The notes below the pieces were generated by a model. It was not told the DNA's origin and did not search any database. It saw only the letters and a program-made list of their open reading frames with translations. This document shows, piece by piece, positions 31,905 through 42,837 of a stretch of 64,000 bases of DNA. The stretch covers positions 237,103,038 to 237,167,037 of the forward strand of contig JAQMRL010000001.1 in NCBI GenBank assembly GCA_035578175.1, written 5' to 3'. Within the stretch, counting starts at the first letter, position 1. Every line of letters begins with the position of its first letter. The position numbers were made by a program, and so were the translations under genes. The DNA is from Catonia carolina. Its lineage: Eukaryota; Arthropoda; Insecta; Hemiptera; Achilidae.

Positions 31905-32266
31905 GTATAACACAACAAATCAAAAAGTTTTGTATCATACAGTCGGCGTACATGTTTATAACATGTCCACAGCTACGTGGATTATAAACTGACCCTTACA
32001 CACACACACATGCACGCGCAGCAACCCTGTACCTGCCTAGCGGTGTTTTACATTCTCAATAGTGGGTCACCTACTAGGCACTTGATTGCAATTATTTTTA
32101 TTAAAATTGTATAATAATTTTCAAAATCTACGTATTATTAATTGAAAAATGAGTCCAAACACTGTGCCATTGTGATAATCCTAACCTTTTCCGATGTTGG
32201 ATTTCATTCTAGCTCCCGTTGTTCAATAATATTAATATAAATTAATAAATGTTACAATTAATAGCA
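31905..32266 (+). repeat. Left inverted arm of the long-inverted-repeat element
   Basis: Matches 34893-35292 in inverse orientation with scattered mismatches and small gaps. It includes the core GTTCAATAATATTAATA at its inner edge. Confidence 0.75.
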
Positions 32267-32589
32267 CTACAAAAATAATAAATAAAAAATACAAATATAG
32301 TGCTATTTAATTTTATAAAAACGACAGTGTTAATCAAATATAATAGTAATAATAATCTAGGTATATTATATAAAGCCCCAGCCAAAATGACTGACTGACA
32401 TAAATTCTAACCCCTTAGCAGGTCTCTAAAAGCAAAATCCCTGGAGACCTTTTTTGACGGGCGTCGGCTGAAACCCCCGGGAAAAATGCGAAATTTAAAG
32501 TATCTCTTTCCGAAAGCTAAAGGGAGGCGCAAACTTTCAAACTTTTTAACGAAGTTTCTTAGCGCAAAGGCCACTGCGACCATTTTTGT

Positions 32590-34760
32590 TCCCCTCCCGA
32601 AGTACGTTAAGACCATATATATAAAGTTGCCCTTAACCCGCCGGTTCGCTGGAAAAACTCAAAAAACAAAAATTCGGCTTTTTCGGGGTTGCAGTTTTTA
32701 GGTTTTTCTTTGTAACACCACGAAGACGGGTTTCATTGGCAAATTTTTATTAGGACCACATTACACTAACTCCCGAAATCACGGGTGACTTTTCAAATTT
32801 TAGATCGGGGTCCTACGGGGTTTGGTACCCTTATTTAAAAATTATGAAATTTTTAAATTTTTATAAATTAAAAAATCTGTTAACGGTATGTTGTTTGGAG
32901 TTAAAATCTACATAAAAATATGATAATCCGAACATTTTAAAGTTGCACCCTCTTTTTTGCAGTAGGGTTTGTATTTTTTTATCTTCTTAACGGTGCATCG
33001 TAAAAAAAAATTGTATAGAATATTTTTTGTACCCCTTTTAATGTACTTCAAAACCATATAGCTTTAGTTGTTCTCAACTTGCCGGTTCGGTGAGAAAACT
33101 GAAAAAACTAAATTTTGCCTTTTTTGGGGTTGCAATTTTCAAGTTTTCTTTTGTAACACCATCAAAACGGGTTTCTTTGGCAAACTTTTGCTAGGAACAC
33201 ATTACACGTACCCCCCGCATTACGGAAAATTTTTCAAATTTTAGATCGGGATCCTACGGGGGTTGCTACCCTTATCTAAACATAATGAAAATTTTAAATT
33301 TTTAGAATACAAAAAATTTGTTAACGGCATGATGTTTGGCATTAAAAATTACACAAATATTTGATAACCCGAAAATGTTCAATTAGCACCCTCTAGCCTG
33401 CGGTAGGGGTTGTATTTTTTTTATCTCCTAAACGGTGCATCATAGTGAAAAGTTGTATAGAATCTTTTTTGTACCCGTTGCAAAGTACATTAAAACCATA
33501 TAGTTATTGTTGCCCTTAACTTGGCGGTTCGGTGTGAAAACTCAAAAAACAAAATTTCGGCTTTTTGGGGTTTGCCGTTTGCATGTTGTTCTTTCTTTAC
33601 ACCTTCAAAATGGGTTATTTCGTCAAATTTTAATTTTTAAACAGTTACACGTACCCGAAGCGTCACGGGTAATTTTTCAAATTTTAAATCTGGGTCCTAC
33701 GGGGGTCGCTATCCTTATCCAAAAGATATGAAATGTTTATATTTTTATAATACAAAAAGTCTTTTGGCGGCATGTTGTTTGGCGTAAAAATTACACAAAA
33801 ATTTTATAACCCGAAAATTTTAAATTAGTACCCTCTAGCCTGCGGTAGGGGTTGTATTTCCTTATCTCCCTAATAGTGAATAATAGGGACAAAATGCATG
33901 AACCTATTTTGTGCCCCACAAAAAGTACTTCAAGATTATATAACTAAAGTTGCCCTTAACCCACCGGTCCTATGAGTAAACTACAAAAACCGAATTTCGG
34001 TTTTTTGAGGTTTACCGTTTTCAGTTTTCCAATCTTTACATCTTCAAAACGGTTTTTAGGCAAATTTTTGTTAGCAAAACGTCACAGGTACTTATAGCAT
34101 CACAGGTAATTTTTTAAATTTTAAAAAGCGATCCAATGGGGGTTGCTACCCCTATCCAAAAATTATGAAATTTCTAAATTTTTAGAATGCAAAATGTATT
34201 TTAACGGCATGTTTTGGACGTTAAAAGTTAAATAAAAATTTGGTAACGCGAAAACTTTCAGGTTCCACCCCCTTACCGTTGGTAGGGGGTTGTATTGTTT
34301 TACCTCCTGAACGGTGCTTCGTAGAGGAAAATTGTATAGAATCTTTTTTGAGCCTCTCCCAAAGTACTTCAAGGCCATGTAACTAAAGTTTTCCTTAACC
34401 TACCTCTTCGCTAAGAAAACTCAAAACACTAGCATTCCGGCTTTTAGGGCTTGCCGTTTTCACGTTTTTCTTTCTTTACACCTTCACAACGGTTTTTCGC
34501 AAACGGTTATTAACAAAACGTTACACATACCCCTAGAGTCACGAAGAAATTATTAAATTTTAGGCGGGGTCCTATGGTGATTACTACCCCAACAAAAATT
34601 TTAAAATTTTCGGAATACAAATATTTTTAACAACATGTATTTAGCGAAGAAAATTGCATAAAAATTTGGTAACCCGAAAATTTTTAGGTCGCATGAGAAA
34701 ACGAAAAACTCAAAGTAACATCATCTTTAAACTTTCATATCCTGAAATTTCTAAATATTG
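32590..34760 (+). repeat. Tandem array, five ~440-bp units
   Basis: The landmark AAGTAC followed by CCATAT and TTGCCCTTAACCCGCCGGTT-like text recurs at 32602, 33043, 33485, 33925 and 34364: spacings 441, 442, 440, 439. Each unit also carries CGGCTTTTTGGGGTTGC-like, GGTCCTACGGGGGTTGCTAC-like and ACGGCATGTTGTTTGG-like blocks. Units have diverged from each other. Apparent ORFs are short and not shared. Confidence 0.9.
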
Positions 34761-34864
34761 TGATCTACCCAGCCCCTTTGGCGGCCGAACTTCACCTTGT
34801 GGCAAATGGTCCTGATCCACTTATGAATTCTGATCCACCTACCCCTCTACCTACCTCACAAGTA

Positions 34865-34883
34865 AGCGGCGCGAAGCGCCGCT
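34865..34883. repeat. GC hairpin AGCGGCGC-GAA-GCGCCGCT
   Basis: Perfect 8-bp GC-only stem with a 3-nt loop, in AT-rich DNA just inside the right inverted arm. Helitron-like 3' hairpins look similar, but no CTRR-type end follows. Confidence 0.6.
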
Positions 34884-34892
34884 GGAGTGGCG

Positions 34893-35292
34893 AGTATTAA
34901 TTGTTAAATTTATTAATATTATTGAACAACAGCAGTCAGAATGAAATCCAACATCGGAAATACTTAGTATTGTCACAATGAACCGTGTTTGGACTCATTT
35001 TGTAAGAAATAATACTTAGATTTTGAAAACTTATTTATACAATTTTGATTAAGATAATTACAACCAAAATGTTAGTATTGCAGTCAAGGGCCTAGTAGGT
35101 GACTCACTAATGAAGAATAGAACACCGCTAGGCAGGTATAGGGGTGCTAAGCGTGTACACACACGCTTAGCACCCTAAGATGTGTCTAAGATGACCCTTG
35201 AACCTTAGATGTGTGTGTAAGGGTCGGATTATGTTGTAGGTTCCTTGGAGATGTAGACACGTTATAGTTTGTCTTTGTTGTGTCTAGTATAT
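34893..35292 (-). repeat. Right inverted arm, with an extra perfect hairpin
   Basis: Inverse partner of 31905-32266. It has an additional block with a perfect 15-bp hairpin, GGGTGCTAAGCGTGT (35142-35156), loop ACAC, and its inverse (35161-35175), not present in the left arm. Confidence 0.7.
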
Positions 35293-35539
35293 ATAGTAAT
35301 AATTTTAAATAATAAATAAAAACGACAAAAAAAATAAATCAAGTTTAGAAACAATAAATTAGTTGTTACTACAAAAGATTTGTTTATAAAACAATGAAAG
35401 TACAACAATACTTACATTAGGTCAAAGAATGTAGGTCTAATTGTAGGATAGTGAGGGCACAGGCTCATAACGAGTAGCGACTGTACAGCTTCACTTGTAT
35501 CCTCACTGTCAGTGCTCAGTTTATCTTGTATTTTAGTTA

Positions 35540-36472
35540 CGAGGTGCTACTCAAAAGTTCGGGAAATTTTACCATAAAAATAAAATAGCTTAGCATAACT
35601 TCTAATTTCCACAGTCTCCTTCAAAATAGTCCCCTTGGGCATTGATGCAGCGATCCCAGTGGTTTTTTCATGATTCCATGCAGCCCTGGAAGTCTGCAAG
35701 TGTAAGTGTTTGAAGCACATTCTGAGTTTCTTCCTGGATCTCCTCAATTGTGTGTAATGACTGCTGCTTAGTTTCAGGGTCATAACCATATGCCCATGTC
35801 CTTATCACTGGTTACAATATCGGAGATGAAGTTAGGGTCATCCTTGCTGCATTTTTCAATTCACTACAGACAGCTATGTGATTTTCTTTCTGGTTGCTGT
35901 TCAACAGTATCGACTTTTGCAGCAATCCATCTCATGTTCAAATTGTCTGACAAGATGCATTGCATGGATGAAAGATTCCCGTATGATGTTTCTACGTTTG
36001 CACAAACATCATGGATTGTTCTGCTACGATCTGCAACAATAGCCTCTCGCTTTTTTGCGACGTTTTCCGGTGTTGTGCTTGTTGACAGTCGTCCTGAATG
36101 CTCTTCATCGTCGACTGTTGTTCGTGTATCTTTGAATTATTTGTATCATAAAAAAGTTTTATTTTGACACATAGCACTCGCCAAATGCTTCCATTAGCAT
36201 GGGATGGGTTTCTGCAGCAGTTTTTTAAGCTTAAAGCAAAATTTGATGCACGTCCTTTGCTCTTTAAAATCTGCCATTTTGAAAATCACTGAAATACTAA
36301 AACATAATGTTACACAACCGGACAAAACTCAACATTGCATGCTCTCACTGTCATAGCTGTTAGTACTCTGATTCACAAAGAGTACTGTCAGCCACATCTT
36401 GCAGCAGCTTGTCGTACCACCAATGGTTCGTGCACGACATTCAAATTCCCCGAACTTTTGGGTAGCATCTCG
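35540..36472 (-). mobile_element. mariner element, decayed, with TA duplication
   Basis: Ends CGAGGTGCTACTCAAAAGTT (left) and, inverted, CGAGATGCTACCCAAAAGTT (right), flanked by TA at 35538-35539 and 36473-36474. On the - strand, frames read WDRCINAQGDYFEGD-like C-terminal text near 35640 and N-terminal transposase text (STMKSIQDDCQQAQHRKTSQ in a shifted frame) near 36100. About 930 bp versus ~1.3 kb for a complete mariner, with frameshifts. Confidence 0.85.
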
Positions 36473-36474
36473 TA

Positions 36475-36840
36475 TAGTGTGTCGCTTCATTTAACATCTA
36501 GAATTGAGTTATGTACTTACAATAATAACAGTACTAAACAACTTTGCTTGTCAACACATTTATTAATACTGAATGCGTTCATAAATACATAGCTGTAGCA
36601 AAATATAAGTAAATAATTTTGTGGCTAATTGAAATTTCTTAAGTATGTAAATATGTAAGGCAACAGTTACATTAATTTATAAAAATTTATTGTAAATTTT
36701 AAAAAAACATGAATTATAGATAGTGAGTCACAAGAATGCCTTTTGCTTATGGATGGGCTGTGAGGAAGGGAAGAGAAATCTGATAGTGTTGCCAACCTCA
36801 ACAAGCCCCTATATTTTACCACCACGCAATTGCACCGTTA
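36475..36840. other. Spacer, nothing recognised
   Basis: AT-rich, no supported feature. Confidence 0.3.
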
Positions 36841-37288
36841 GTTAACATATGTTGCCTTTCAAAATATACTTCATTGTGACTGAGTCTTTTTCTACTTAAA
36901 CCCCATTTCCTTTAAAAATTTTCTTAACGTACCAAGTTCCCAACTAAAATCTAGCCCTTCTTTCAAAACCGGTAATAACGTTTCACATGTCTGTATCACT
37001 TTCTTATTGATATGACATTGACTGAGTTTCCTTTTTTTTACCAGGTGTCAAAAAAACTGTTGATCAAGAATTATCTTCTTCACTGTCTTTAACTTCATTC
37101 TTTGTATTTCAAATTGTGGAAAGAGAAACATCGCAGTAGTTAGCCGCTCGCTCACAGCTTTTGTTAAGAGGCACGGAAAGGTATTTTTGTTTAGCTTCAA
37201 CTTTACAACATTTTATTACACTGCATATTAGATTTCGTTCAGCACTGTGAACAGTTCGATCGCGTTTTCGAGAAACTGACTTTTTCAT
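36841..37288 (-). pseudogene. Transposase N-terminal fragment (Tc1/pogo-related)
   Basis: From an ATG at 37288 the - strand reads SAERNLICSVIKCCKVEAKQ, CERAANYCDVSLSTI, then after stops and shifts text like TLRKFLKEMGFK. This order matches the DNA-binding region of a family of insect DDE transposases with a stress on CERAA..TGVS..TV. No catalytic domain remains. Confidence 0.5.
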
Positions 37289-37289
37289 T

Positions 37290-38000
37290 TATAGTAACAT
37301 ACAGTTAACCTACAAAAGGTTCCACGATATACTGTATGTCCTCTTAAGTATAGTTTATGTTGTTGTAGTGGGAAACTGATACCAAAGGCAAACTTGTGAC
37401 TCAAGTAACTATATTACGATCAGAAAACAAAATGGTTGTACTTCCTGATTATGTTGTTTTCCTTCAACATAGTATTCATTAATTTTATTACTATGTATTC
37501 TCTACTAATACCATTCTTCTTAAGAATCACGTACATGATAGTTTTCTGATCGACATTTCTGTTAAATCTAGAATATTAAAAAAATTATTGTTTAAAAGGC
37601 ATCTTGTTTATTACAAAAGCGTTGCGTTTACACTAAGGCATTCTTCTGAGTTACAACCAAATAAATAGGTTTTATTTGAGCGTAGTTTAAATGACAATCT
37701 TTATTAACAGTTAAATTTTCTAAACTTATAATTACACTGTTTGGTTAACCCTATAATAACAGACTTCTATGCATTTATTTACTTTGTAAGAATAGTAGAA
37801 CATAATAATCAAACCCTTTGTTATTTCAATCAGTGTTTCTCTTCACTATGTTTTTAAAATGAAACGAATTAAACCTCCCAAATAAAATTAATTTAGAAGA
37901 GATTCATGTTTAATGCACTTTTGCCCAGATGTAACATCTAAATTTGCGCTAATTTTAATGAACGATAGTCCATTACAACCACACTCATTGCTCCACAATA
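37290..38000. other. Intergenic, nothing recognised
   Basis: AT-rich; no ORF, no repeat match noticed. Confidence 0.3.
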
Positions 38001-39043
38001 AACTTTCTCTGGCCCTATATGAATATAGGAAGGAAAGTATTGTTTTCATGTAGATTTTTCCTAAATATATTCACATTTTCAGACCCCATGAACTCAAAAA
38101 ACATGTTTTTACTGATTGGTCTATGTGTGAACGAAATATTATACAAAGCTGAAACTTGGAACTTAAGTTAGGTACCACTAGAGGACCCGACATGAACATT
38201 TTCATCAAAATCGGTCAACTGGACTTAGTAGTTTATTCGGGTATTTTTCAATTTTTTGCAATTTTCTCAAAAACGGCTCTTATGATTTTTTTTATAAATT
38301 GCTTCATTTACAACAATTTTTATGCTCTACAAGATAGGGTAAGAGCCATGTCTGCTGGGAGGCGGTGCTCTCAGAGAAAAAAATGATTGTTTTAAGATTG
38401 CGGGCTTAATATATATTTTAGGGCAAAAGTGTACAATCAAAGTTGTAGAACATGTAAAAACCTTTAACTATTATTTTGAACATTTTTTCTATAATGCTTA
38501 GTTTACCAGTAATTAGCAATTTTCTTCTTTTTTTTAAAAAATGTGTAAAAAAAATTTTAAGATTTGGCTTTAGTATGCATTTTATGACGAAAGTGTATAT
38601 AATCAAATTTATAGGAAATTAATTAAAAACTTACTACTTTTATTTTGAATGTTTTTCCTACAGAGCTTAGTTTAGCGTGAAAGAGTGATTTTCCGTATTA
38701 TTAAGCCAAACTGAGGTTGGTTTTCATTTTGCATCATTCACTCATGATTAAAGTTAGGTTATGTTTTTCATTTTTTTTTGTTTAAAGTCGCATCAACAGC
38801 TTGATAATTAGCGACTACGGTGGGTTAAGAAACTATACTAATGGGTTTTGGCCTGTAATCATTTCCAGACTATAATTGGGAATCAAACCCAGGACTTCTA
38901 CTAAGTTGGCTAGCGCGCTATCCACTAAGTCACGGAGGCGGCCATTTTTCTGTTCTTTTTTGTTGTTTAATAATGTTAGGTTATTGTTTTAATTATTTAC
39001 ATTGGAAAGAGAAAGTCATGTGAGTGTTTCACACCAGTTTTTT
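38001..39043 (+). repeat. ~950-bp interspersed repeat, copy E, with nested SINE-C
   Basis: AAACTTTCTCTGGCCC start, GAAGGAAAGTATTGTTTTCA, end GGAAAGAGAAAGTCATGTGA and TTTCACACCAGTTT. Its 3' part is split by an antisense SINE-C (38779-38943). Confidence 0.75.
38779..38943 (-). repeat. SINE-C copy nested in repeat copy E
   Basis: Reverse complement: CCGCCTCCGTGACTTAGTGG head, GGGTTTGATTCCC B-box, GTCTGGAAATGATTACAGG, GCTGTTGATGCGACTTTAAA. T-rich CATTTTT sequence flanks both sides, suggesting a target duplication. Confidence 0.7.
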
Positions 39044-39359
39044 TCGTCGATCACCATCCTGCATAAGCAGCGTATTCATAACTATCACACATAAAAACTA
39101 GAGATGTGTCGATACCAATATTTTTGATTCTCGATTCTGATACCAATACCAAAAATTAAAAAAGTGTAAAATAAAAACAAAAAAAATTAAGCAACAGAAA
39201 TTATTAAAAATGATTCCTTACTTTAAAATCTACTTTTTAATGCCACTAATAAAATAGAACTGGATAATTCAACTTAAAATCCCAAAATATAATCAAACTA
39301 AAACTAAAAATCTGGTGTGAAACATCCACTTGACTTTCTCTTGCTGATGTAAATAATAC

Positions 39360-39725
39360 AATTGTTTCATTATTTATAAACAAAATATGTATTATTTTCT
39401 TAAAAACCACCAGTAATACGGTGGTTTAAACAGTAAACACTTACCAATTTATACTGCTTTCGTGCATAAAATGCACATCTTCCGTAATTTTTCATATATT
39501 ATTTAAAATTTAGAAAATCCTTATCTACCATGGTAGAAATGGATGTTTTATATTTTAATAATAAAAATTACTGACGATATGCATTTTATGCATGAAAGCC
39601 CTATAATTTGTAAGTATTTATTGTTTACCGCTGGTGGTTTAAAAGAAAATAATATATATTATTATTATCAGTATAATATGGCTGTTAAAAATACCTGTAT
39701 AGGATGTTTGATAAAGTATTTCATT
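39360..39725. repeat. Palindromic foldback element
   Basis: Left half (ACCACCAGTAATACGGTGG, AACACTTACCAATTTATACT, GCATAAAATGCACATCTTCC, TCCTTATCTACCATGGTAG) folds on the right half with very little loop. Relative of the split element at 28790-30440. Confidence 0.75.
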
Positions 39726-39873
39726 ACACATTATATAACCTATGTTTAATCTTGGTAAACAGTATAAAAAGAAACCTAACCTAATGAGTGAATTATGCAA
39801 AATGAAAGTCAACCTCTGTTGTTCTTAAAATAATAAGAAATCACTAATTGATATTAAATAAAGTCCAATTCAT

Positions 39874-40125
39874 GAAAGAAAACACCTGTCTTTTAACAAC
39901 AATATCTTTTAAACCGATGTGTAAAAACAATTACGATACCTACATCAAATTAAATAAAGCTTGTTTTATTGTTGGATATGCATTAATATTTTGGGAAATC
40001 AAAAGTGTAATAGTGTTATATTACAAACTATAAAACCAGCTTAAATTTGATGTATCCTAATTGTCTATACATACGTTTCAAAAGATATTGCTGTTAAAAG
40101 ACAGGTGTTTTCTTCTGTGAAAATA
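39874..40125. repeat. Second foldback MITE, ~78-bp arms
   Basis: GAAAGAAAACACCTGTCTTT (39874) to CATCAAATT (39951) is inverted at 40043-40125 with few mismatches; ~90 bp between arms. Inserted in the antisense 950-bp repeat. Confidence 0.75.
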
Positions 40126-40144
40126 TAGGCTCTGTGGAAGAATG

Positions 40145-40385
40145 TGCTTGAAATAAAAGTTGTAGATTTTTTGGTGGTAATTTTTAATTGTCATTTTCCG
40201 ATCCGATGTCCATCAGTCACATTCAGATGTCAAACTACAAGAGATAGCAACAAACGGTTTTCGGATTCGTAATTTATACAAAAAGTTTCTGTATTGGGTT
40301 TGAAATATTGGTTTCGATCAGAAGTGGCCCAAAACTGGAAGTCAAGAAATCAAAGTCAGAATTTGGAAACAATAGTATTGTCATT
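40145..40385 (+). repeat. Repeat shared with 55705-55945
   Basis: TTTTTGGTGGTAATTTTTAA, CTACAAGAGATAGCAACAAA, AATCAAAGTCAGAATTTGGA and GTCATTCGATTCC appear in the same order in both. Family unknown. Confidence 0.65.
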
Positions 40386-40625
40386 CGATTCCTTTTAAAA
40401 AAATTGATGCAGAAAATAATAAGGATTTTCAATTTTCTATAACTTTTGTCGTAAAATGCATACAAGGCTGCAATACCAACGAATCCCATTTTTTTTACAG
40501 ATTTTTATGAAAAAAATACAGAAAACCTCTGTCACTAAACTAAGCGTTCTAAAACAAGTTTGAAATGAAGGTTGTAAGCTTTAAATTTTCTTGTTGAAAA
40601 ATTGTAAACAAAAAGAAACACATAT

Positions 40626-40765
40626 TACTTTCTCTTGCCTATATGAATATATAGGAAGGAAAATATTGTTTTCATGTCGATTTTTCGAAATTGAGTTTTC
40701 ACCGGATCTATACGTTTTCAGACCCCCTGAACCAAAAAAACATGTTTTCAGCAATTGGTCAGAGT

Positions 40766-40802
<37 letters not shown>

Positions 40803-41490
40803 CAGAATATCTCGTCAACGGAACATCGTACGAACTTGAAACTTGAAACCTAAGTTACATACCACTACCGGACCCGACACGAACATTTTCATCACGTCCT
40901 ACGATTTTTTTAAAAATCGCCTGGTTTACTCAATTTTTTATTCTTTACAAGATAGAGTAGGCGCCATGTTTGCTGAAATTCTTGGTGAGGGTGTTTTCAC
41001 GTAAAAACAAAGTTTATTTTAAGATTACGGCTTTAATGTGCAATTTAGCAAAAAAATTTATATAATAAAAGTTGTAGAGAATTTAAAATTTAAAACGCTT
41101 AGTTTTTAGCAGTAATTAGCGATTTTCTGATTTTTTCTCACGAAAACGTGTGAAAAATTGATTTTTTCAAGATTTCGCCCTTAGAATGCATTTTATGACA
41201 AAGTAGTATATAATAAATTTTATAGAAAATAAAAAGATCTACAACTTTTATTTAAAGCATTTATCACTACAGAGCCTATTTTAGCGTGAAAGAGTGATTT
41301 TCCGTATTTTTAAGGCAAACTGAGATTGATTTTCATTTTTCGTCTTTCATATATGATTAAAATTAGGTTATATTTATTAAGGTTAGTTTTTTTGTTTATT
41401 TCTAATGTTTTATTACTAATTTTAGGTTTATTGTTTATTATTTGCATTGGCAAGAGAAAGTTGTGTGAGTGTTTCACACCAGATTTTTTT
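40626..41490 (+). repeat. ~950-bp interspersed repeat, copy F
   Basis: TACTTTCTCTTGCCTATATG to GGCAAGAGAAAGTTGTGTG. A (GT)n run of about 15 units lies at 40768-40800; a short internal deletion removes the AAAATCGGTCAACCGGAAGT block. Confidence 0.8.
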
Positions 41491-42091
41491 TTTATTAATT
41501 GTGTCCAGGCAACTCAGGAGGAAGAATAAGACAGTCAAGACTACAGGACAGGACTGGTATGATATGAATGTTAATTAAAAAAAATTAACATCATTTATTC
41601 AAAATTAATCCACCATTGGAGTGGCAGTCTCCTTAATGTCAGAATGCCTATTGCATTGTAAATAACACCATCACATTCCTTAGTTGTTTTTGTAAATTAC
41701 AAATAAATGAACTTAAGTTAAAAAAAAAATATATATATATTTTTATTTTGAATACCTTTTTTCCTATTACTTAGATTGGAAGGTTTGAATTTTTAAGTTG
41801 CTTGGTTTTGCAGTACAAAAAATTATTTTAGTACTGATAATTTATGAATAAAGCTACTTTTACTAACAGAAGAAAATAATATAACAAAATTACATAACTT
41901 GATTTGAAAAAGTACATTCTCACGCTATCTATTGAATTTCGTTGGAACTACAAAGTGTAAAAGTGCATTTTCGCGCCATCTAGCGGATGGCGGAAAAAAA
42001 GACATTCAAATTTTACCAAACATTAACAAAATTTCCCTTGGAATTCTAACATATTAAGATTGTCAGCAAGACACCTATGAACAAATTGAAT

Positions 42092-42130
42092 GGTGTTCAT
42101 TCAATTTGAACACCAAATTGAATGAACACC
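42092..42130. repeat. Perfect 16-bp hairpin
   Basis: GGTGTTCATTCAATTT, loop GAACACC, then its exact inverse. Lies inside the hAT-type element. Confidence 0.75.
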
Positions 42131-42837
42131 ACTTTAAATTTACCTAACATTGTATAAATTTACCTATCACTAACTCATTTCATATTTCTACTCTTTCCAC
42201 ACCCATCCGTTAGATAGCGTGGTCTGTACCTAGTACGCAATTAGGTACATTCATTCTATGAAACTTTTTTTTTTAATAACTGTAAATAAATCTTAGAGAT
42301 TCAGCATCGAACAATCGACTTTCGATATCGAGTAAATAATCGGTATCGATAGTCTTTAAAATATATTATTCACTATTTACGTATTTACCTTTCATACAAT
42401 CATCCGCTAGACAGCGTAGGCTTGCATTTGTCGTTTTCATTAGTCCTTAAGTGATTCATCTCTGACTCTTTTTTCGGGTATTTCGGCCGTATTCGGAAAA
42501 AATACAACCCGTCGGACTCCAGTAAATCAGTTATTTCACATGGCAACAATATTTTTTTTACTCCCCAAGCCAAAATTACCCAACTGTATTGATATTTAAA
42601 ATAGTTTTATCTTATAGGATTACGATATTTACTCAAAAATAATCGATTTTTTATAAAAATAATCAATCGACACATCCCTAATAAAAATTTAAGTCATCAA
42701 TCCTAACTAATTATTCTAATATCGCTTCGTAATTATTTGAATTTTTTATTTGGTTTTTACCAGTGTTGAAATGAATATTAATATAAATACTTTAAAATTA
42801 ATTTAAAATATTTCATAAGATGCTATTTTTGATATAC

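Larger units (their letters stand above)
31900..35300. mobile_element. Long-inverted-repeat element around a 440-bp tandem array
   Basis: A left arm (about 31905-32266) and right arm (about 34893-35292) are inverted copies: for example GGATTTCATTCTAGCTCCCG / complementary AGTCAGAATGAAATCCAACA, GAGTCCAAACACTGTGCCAT / TGAACCGTGTTTGGACTC, TACCTGCCTAGCGGTGTT / AACACCGCTAGGCAGGTA, GACCCTTACACACACACA / TGTGTGTGTAAGGGTC. Between them are five tandem ~440-bp units. No transposase frame is visible, so it would be a non-autonomous foldback-type element. Exact ends and target duplication were not resolved. Confidence 0.7.
39300..40620 (-). repeat. ~950-bp interspersed repeat, copy G, antisense and broken
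   Basis: Three antisense pieces: 39304-39360 (TCTGGTGTGAAACATCC, CTTTCTCTTGC), about 39760-39845 (AACCTAACCTAATGAGTGAA) and about 40395-40620 (ATAACTTTTGTCGTAAAATG, CTAAACTAAGCGTT). They are separated by two foldback elements. Confidence 0.6.
39099..42680. mobile_element. hAT-type element with nested repeats
   Basis: Left end TAGAGATGTGTCGAT (39099) and right end ATCGACACATCCCTA (to 42680) are inverted copies with one mismatch. Flanks ATAAAAAC (39091-39098) and ATAAAAAT (42681-42688) fit an 8-bp hAT target duplication with one change. Subterminal GATACC/TCGAT motifs are frequent. No hAT transposase frame was found; the interior is filled by a broken 950-bp repeat, foldback elements and another 950-bp copy. 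Confidence 0.7.

Noticed and set aside
31978..32012. CRISPR-like or regulatory CA-rich array
   Set aside because: It is an ordinary CA microsatellite inside an inverted arm; no spaced repeats.
32407..32701. Overlapping 69-71 codon ORFs on both strands at the start of the 440-bp array
   Set aside because: They are not retained in the other array units.
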